A stretch of DNA of 64,000 nt from CAZEHS01 sp964511875. Lineage in GTDB: Bacteria; Bacillota; Clostridia; Peptostreptococcales; Acidaminobacteraceae. The stretch spans positions 1-64,000 of the forward strand of contig CAZEHS010000004.1 in assembly GCA_964511875.1 (NCBI GenBank), read 5' to 3'. A program made the translations under genes and the position numbers. Below, in pieces: positions 60,183-64,000 of the stretch (positions within the stretch are counted from its first letter, which is position 1; each line of letters begins with the position of its first letter). A model generated the notes under the pieces. The model saw only the letters and a program-made list of their open reading frames with translations. It was not told the DNA's origin and ran no database searches.

Positions 60183-60239
60183 AAAAGAACACCCTTTTGT
60201 CCACGTGAGTTGATGTGGTCAAGGGAGTGTTCTTTTTTT
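60183..60239 (+). terminator. Terminator of the sensor operon
   Basis: AAAGAACAC..CTT pairs with AAG..GTGTTCTTT across a ~25-nt loop, followed by T7. Confidence 0.8.
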
Positions 60240-60355
60240 GCGTGAAATATCCAAAATTTTGCGAACATTTCGAAAGTACTGATCACTGCCGATGAAAACG
60301 ATATCCTGATATCCTTAGTTTAAAGACAGGGCAGCCTGAAACAGGAGGAAACATA

Positions 60356-61363
60356 ATGAAAGTTGGAATTATCGGCGCCGGGCGTATTGGAAAGGTCCAT
60401 GCCCAAAATATCTCAATGTTCGTGCCGGAAATGAAAATCAAGACCATTGCAGATCCTTACATGAATGAGGAAACAAGAGGATTTGCACAACGCTTCGGTA
60501 TTGAAAACGCTGTCAATGATGCGGAAGAGATCCTGAATGATCCTGAAATTGAAGCCGTACTGATCTGTTCATCGACAGATACTCATTCAAAGTACATCAT
60601 TGAAGCTGCAAAAGCCGGGAAGCATATTTTCTGCGAAAAGCCGATCGACTACGATCTGGCGAAAGTCCACGAAGCCATCAATGCAGCAAAGGATGCCGGT
60701 GTAAAGCTTCAGATAGGCTTCTGCCGACGGTTTGACCACAACCACAGGGCTGTCTATGATATGGTGCAGTCCGGCAAAGTGGGTAAACCCAACATCATCA
60801 AAATAAGCTCCAGAGATCCGGAGCCTCCCCCAGTGGAATATGTAAAAGTATCTGGCGGCATCTTTTACGATATGATGATCCATGATTTCGACATGGCCCG
60901 TTTTCTTGCTGGAAGCGAAGTGATTGAAGTGCATGCTGTCGGTTCAGTACTGGTGGATCCGGCCATCGGAGAAGCCGGCGATGTGGATACGGCTGTGGTG
61001 ACCTTGAAATTCGAATCCGGCGCCATTGGCATAATCGACAACAGTCGTAAGGCAGTATACGGCTACGATCAACGGGTAGAAGTTTTCGGATCGGAAGGAT
61101 GTGCAGTCAACGGAAATGATATTCCCAACACGGCGATGCTTTGGAATGGGGAAGGTTCAACAGGAGGAACGGCATATAAAGTCATGTGGGACCGCTATAC
61201 CGGTGCTTTTGTGGATGAATTGAAAGCTTTTGCAGAGGCAGTTGCGAAGGATCAGGAGCCTCCGGTAACCGGAATGGACGGACTGTATCCCGTGCTGATG
61301 GCGGCTGCAGCTACCAAATCCATTAAAGAAGGTAGACCGGTCAAAATTTCGGAGGTTGAATGA
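60356..61363 (+). CDS. iolG: Gfo/Idh/MocA dehydrogenase, inositol 2-dehydrogenase-like
   Basis: A 335-residue NAD-dependent sugar/cyclitol dehydrogenase. GAGRIG (7-12) binds NAD, EKP (94-96) contributes the catalytic Lys, and GFCRRFDHNHRA plus GGIFYDMMIHDFDMARF hold the substrate Asp and His. These segments are close to IolG-type myo-inositol 2-dehydrogenases, so oxidation of myo- or another inositol isomer to the ketone is the best guess; related enzymes use other sugars. AGGAGGAAACATA precedes the ATG. First gene of the importer operon. Confidence 0.82.
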   Translation: MKVGIIGAGRIGKVHAQNISMFVPEMKIKTIADPYMNEETRGFAQRFGIENAVNDAEEILNDPEIEAVLICSSTDTHSKYIIEAAKAGKHIFCEKPIDYDLAKVHEAINAAKDAGVKLQIGFCRRFDHNHRAVYDMVQSGKVGKPNIIKISSRDPEPPPVEYVKVSGGIFYDMMIHDFDMARFLAGSEVIEVHAVGSVLVDPAIGEAGDVDTAVVTLKFESGAIGIIDNSRKAVYGYDQRVEVFGSEGCAVNGNDIPNTAMLWNGEGSTGGTAYKVMWDRYTGAFVDELKAFAEAVAKDQEPPVTGMDGLYPVLMAAAATKSIKEGRPVKISEVE

Positions 61364-61364
61364 C

Positions 61365-62159
61365 ATGGCTTTGAAAAAATGTGCATGTATCGACACACTC
61401 TACACGGAGGTCACGTGGTTTGACCGTTTTGCGGCTGCAAAAGCCGATGGATTTGATGCAGTGGAGTTCTGGGACTGGCGCCCGCATGATCTGGATATGG
61501 TAAGGGCAGCTGCGGAGACCGCAGGAATCAATATCAGCGGATTCAATGGCGATGCAGATTACTCACTTATAGATCCGACTCATAAAGCTGCATACCTGGG
61601 TTATCTGAAACAATCAGTCGCGGCAGCCAAGAAAATAGGTGCTTCCAGTGTAACGATCCATTCCAATGCATTAGGCGAAGGTGGAATCGTAGTGAATCAT
61701 TATGATGAGCTTTCATATACCGTAAAGCTGTGTTCCATGTATGACACATTGCTGGAATGTGTGAAGATAGCCGAAGCAGAGGATATACTCCTTAATCTTG
61801 AAGCACTCAATATCACAACAGACCATGCAGGGAACTTTCTAGTGAATACTCAGATGGGGGCTGAAATATGCCGCTTAATCAATTCACCGAAATTAAAACT
61901 GCTGTACGATGTCTACCATATGCAGCTGAATGAAGGAAGCATTTGCGATACGCTGAGCAGATATGCGGATCAGATCGGTCATATTCATGTCGCTGACGCT
62001 CCCGGCAGGCATGAGCCAGGAACAGGCGAAATCAACTACAAAAAAGTGCTTACACATCTCGAAACCCTTGGCTACACAGGACGTATCGGCTATGAACTGT
62101 TTCCGATGACAGACACTGCTTCGGCAGTGGAAGCCATAAAGAAAAACAAGGAGGAATAA
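61365..62159 (+). CDS. TIM-barrel sugar isomerase (hydroxypyruvate isomerase/IolI-like)
   Basis: A 264-residue xylose-isomerase-like TIM-barrel protein. Metal ligands fall in LLNLEALN, KLLYDVYHMQLNEG, HIHVADAPGRHEPGTGEINY and IGYELFPM, the pattern of hydroxypyruvate isomerases and IolI/IolE-type inosose enzymes. Next to an IolG-like dehydrogenase, isomerisation or dehydration of an inosose is likely. The ATG at 61365 has GGAGG nine bases upstream; a TTG at 61356 opens the frame and overlaps the previous gene. Confidence 0.8.
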   Translation: MALKKCACIDTLYTEVTWFDRFAAAKADGFDAVEFWDWRPHDLDMVRAAAETAGINISGFNGDADYSLIDPTHKAAYLGYLKQSVAAAKKIGASSVTIHSNALGEGGIVVNHYDELSYTVKLCSMYDTLLECVKIAEAEDILLNLEALNITTDHAGNFLVNTQMGAEICRLINSPKLKLLYDVYHMQLNEGSICDTLSRYADQIGHIHVADAPGRHEPGTGEINYKKVLTHLETLGYTGRIGYELFPMTDTASAVEAIKKNKEE

Positions 62160-62161
62160 TG

Positions 62162-63145
62162 ATGAAAAAGAAACTGACAGCATTGGTTCTTGCGGGATTG
62201 ATGGTTTTTTCTCTGGCAGGGTGCAGTACACCTGCACCCGCAGCAGATGCCGCTGCACCAGCCGCACCTGCTGCTGACAAACCGATTCATATCGGGATTG
62301 TCGTCAAATCCATGGCAGACCAGCACTGGAACCTGGTAAAAGCCGGAGCTATGGCAAAGGCAAGGGAACTCGGCGTGCAGGTGGATGTTATTGGACCCAA
62401 CGCTGAATCGGATGTTCAGGGTCAGGTAGACATGATTGACAACATGGTCGGTCAGGGCGTAAGTGCATTAGCCGTTGCCCCTTCTTCGCAGGATGCAGTA
62501 ATTGGTTCTTTCCAGAAGGCCGCTGATGCAGGTATTCCGATTCTGACCATTGATACAGATACTACCTTTGAAAAGCGTTTGTCTTTCATTGGCACGGGAA
62601 ACTATGATGCAGCGAAGGCTGGTGGCGAAGCTGCTGCAAAAGTGGTGGGTTCAGGCAAGAAAGCTGTGATTCTTCGCGGTCGTTTAGGCGATCCAACCCA
62701 TGATCAGCGCCAGCAGGGATTTGAAGAGGCCCTGAAAGCAGCGGGAGTGGAAATCATTGATGTGAAGGCAGCAGATTCCGATGCAGAAAAGGCAATGAAC
62801 ATCATGCAGGATCTCCTTCAGGTTTACCCCCAGATTGATTTGGTAGTCTCCACAACCGATAGTCAGGCATTGGGTGCGCAACGGGCAATTGAAGCAGCAA
62901 GCGCCAAAACGATCATCATGAGTTTCGACGGCACTTCAGATGTCTGCGCATTGATCCAGCAGGGTAAAGTCATGGGCAGCGTTGCTCAAAACCCATACGG
63001 GATGGGTGAACTTGCTGTTGAGAATGCCATAAAAGCCGCTAAGGGCGAAAGTGTTGAAGCAAGAATTGATTCCGGTGCTGTTGTTGTGATGACCGAAAAT
63101 GTTGACAGTTATCTGGAAGATTTGAATAAAAAAATGGGTCAGTAA
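62162..63145 (+). CDS. Ribose-type sugar-binding lipoprotein of the ABC importer
   Basis: A 327-residue binding protein. The lipoprotein signal has Cys at about residue 21, an Ala/Pro-rich linker (PAADAAAPAAPAADK) follows, then the Peripla_BP_4 fold (IGIVVKSMADQHWNLVKAGA, SALAVAPSSQDAVIGSFQKA, IDTDTTFEKRLSFIGTGNYD). GGAGGAATAATG before the second ATG supports 62162; 62159 is in frame. It serves the RbsA-type ATPase encoded next. A hairpin follows the stop codon. Confidence 0.88.
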   Translation: MKKKLTALVLAGLMVFSLAGCSTPAPAADAAAPAAPAADKPIHIGIVVKSMADQHWNLVKAGAMAKARELGVQVDVIGPNAESDVQGQVDMIDNMVGQGVSALAVAPSSQDAVIGSFQKAADAGIPILTIDTDTTFEKRLSFIGTGNYDAAKAGGEAAAKVVGSGKKAVILRGRLGDPTHDQRQQGFEEALKAAGVEIIDVKAADSDAEKAMNIMQDLLQVYPQIDLVVSTTDSQALGAQRAIEAASAKTIIMSFDGTSDVCALIQQGKVMGSVAQNPYGMGELAVENAIKAAKGESVEARIDSGAVVVMTENVDSYLEDLNKKMGQ

Positions 63146-63156
63146 TAGTGATTTGA

Positions 63157-63184
63157 GGGCGGGAGCATTGTTTTGCTCCTGCCC
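63157..63184 (+). terminator. Intra-operon hairpin after the binding-protein gene
   Basis: GGGCGGGAGCA/TGCTCCTGCCC stem with a weak AT tail. This is the third case in the window of a hairpin between an importer's binding-protein gene and its membrane genes. Confidence 0.65.
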
Positions 63185-63213
63185 GATATAATAAAAAAGG
63201 TCGGTGAAGGTAC

Positions 63214-64000
63214 ATGAATGAGGTGTTTATCGAGCTGAAGGGAATCACGAAATATTTTCCAGGCGTTGTGGCTCTCAAAGACATGTCTTTTCAGATACGA
63301 CGGGGAGAGGTTCATGGGCTCATTGGTGAAAACGGTGCTGGGAAATCCACTTTGATTAAGGTTCTGACCGGTGTGCACAAGCCGGATCTGGGAGATATCC
63401 ATATCGAAGGAAAGCGGGTTTCACTGTCAAACCCTCATATGGCTCAAAATGAAGGGATTGGCTGCGTATATCAGGAGCTGAACATCGTACCTGAATTAAG
63501 TGTTACAGACAATCTGTTCATCGGTTATTACAAGCAGAAGGGAAAAAGCTTCTTACTTGATTATGAAATTATGCATAAGGAAGCGGCAGAACTTATGGAT
63601 AGTCTGGGCGTTAAACTTGACCCTCGTACGGCATGCGGCAGTCTTGGTATGGGTGTACAGCAGACAGTTGAGATAGGAAAATCAATACTGCGCAAATCGC
63701 GGCTGATTATAATGGATGAACCGACGTCCAGTCTTTCGGAAAATGAAGTCCGCCAGTTGATGACGACTGTTAGAATGCTTAAAGAGCAAGAAGTAGCAGT
63801 GATTTTTGTATCACACAAATTGGAAGAAATCTTTGAGTTGTGCGATGTCGTGACTGTCATGCGTGACGGTGAGCATGTCAGTACGACGCCGGTGCCTGAA
63901 ATGACAAAGGAACGCCTAATTTCGGATATGGTAGGCAGAGAGGTTGGCAACCTGTTTCCGAAACAGATTGCAGCAAAAGGCGAAGAAATGATGAGAGTTG
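63214..64000 (+). CDS. Ribose-type sugar ABC importer ATP-binding protein (runs off window)
   Basis: An ATPase of the RbsA/MglA class, first ~262 codons only; it is open to the window end. Walker A GENGAGKST is near residue 38, the Q-loop YQELNIVPELS follows, the signature is the family's weak SLGMGVQQTVEIGKSI, and Walker B is LIIMDEPTSSLSE. GGTGAAGGTAC precedes the ATG. The second ATPase half and the permease should follow outside the window. It energises uptake of the operon's probable inositol-like substrate. Confidence 0.9.
   Translation, partial: MNEVFIELKGITKYFPGVVALKDMSFQIRRGEVHGLIGENGAGKSTLIKVLTGVHKPDLGDIHIEGKRVSLSNPHMAQNEGIGCVYQELNIVPELSVTDNLFIGYYKQKGKSFLLDYEIMHKEAAELMDSLGVKLDPRTACGSLGMGVQQTVEIGKSILRKSRLIIMDEPTSSLSENEVRQLMTTVRMLKEQEVAVIFVSHKLEEIFELCDVVTVMRDGEHVSTTPVPEMTKERLISDMVGREVGNLFPKQIAAKGEEMMRV

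Noticed and set aside
1..64000. CRISPR array
   Set aside because: No regularly spaced short direct repeats and no cas genes were seen; the repeats present are dispersed.

Overview
The window looks like chromosome from an anaerobic Bacillota (Clostridia-type) amino-acid and sugar fermenter. Strong AGGAGG-type ribosome binding sites, lipoprotein sugar-binding proteins, FrlR/FrlB-type and YesMN-type systems, a c-di-GMP-I riboswitch, an NtrC-type sigma-54 system and an Ort-type thiolase all fit that group. I cannot name the species. Base composition is mosaic: the AT-rich block at 3.4-5.2 kb and the GC-richer phage block at 6.5-12.4 kb are visibly foreign.

Layout. 0-5.6 kb is an accessory island on the minus strand. 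It holds a partial flavodoxin gene (duplicated at 36 kb), DUF2971 and DUF5677 genes separated by about 150-bp attC-like repeats, a Doc/antitoxin pair, and a large Fic/Doc-DUF262 fusion that looks defensive. 5.7-12.9 kb is a prophage early region: divergent repressor/Cro genes with three operators, HTH genes, a replication initiator, a DnaC-like loader, many small ORFs, a Com-like zinc ribbon, a late-regulator-like protein and a short tyrosine recombinase. No structural genes follow.

13.7-29.8 kb is a large catabolic locus. An AraC regulator precedes a DUF4380 mutarotase-like protein, a ribose-type ABC importer, a five-subunit flavin/iron-sulfur amine dehydrogenase of the opine-oxidase/HcnABC type, a sugar reductase, a DegT aminotransferase, a galactokinase-like kinase and an MFS carrier. 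The gene set suggests uptake and oxidation of an amine-bearing sugar, cyclitol or opine; the substrate is unknown. 29.8-32.5 kb is a graveyard: a frameshifted HD-GYP gene, truncated regulators, a tRNA-Ser(CGA) 3' half (an att scar) and an integrase tail.

32.6-37.4 kb carries a CuA-type lipoprotein, an esterase, a zinc-less MDR oxidoreductase, a flavodoxin, a HEAT-repeat gene, a third attC-like repeat and a broken MerR locus. 37.5-45.2 kb is an frl-type Amadori-product operon with two SIS deglycases, a PfkB kinase, an ABC importer and a HAD phosphatase under a GntR regulator with a perfect palindromic operator. 45.5-50.9 kb has an HD-GYP gene behind a c-di-GMP riboswitch, an HD-GYP fragment, and a BvgS-like kinase with an NtrC-like regulator. 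The latter probably drives the sigma-54 promoter in front of ortAB (2-amino-4-oxopentanoate thiolase), which is followed by a convergent NhaC antiporter. 55.9-64 kb is a YesMN-type sensor system with its own sugar-binding lipoprotein, then an IolG-like dehydrogenase, a TIM-barrel isomerase and a ribose-type ABC importer that runs off the window.

Four copies of a structured 94-132 nt element (32.4, 46.7, 54.4, 55.5 kb) show compensatory base changes in their stems. They may be a non-autonomous mobile element or a structured RNA.
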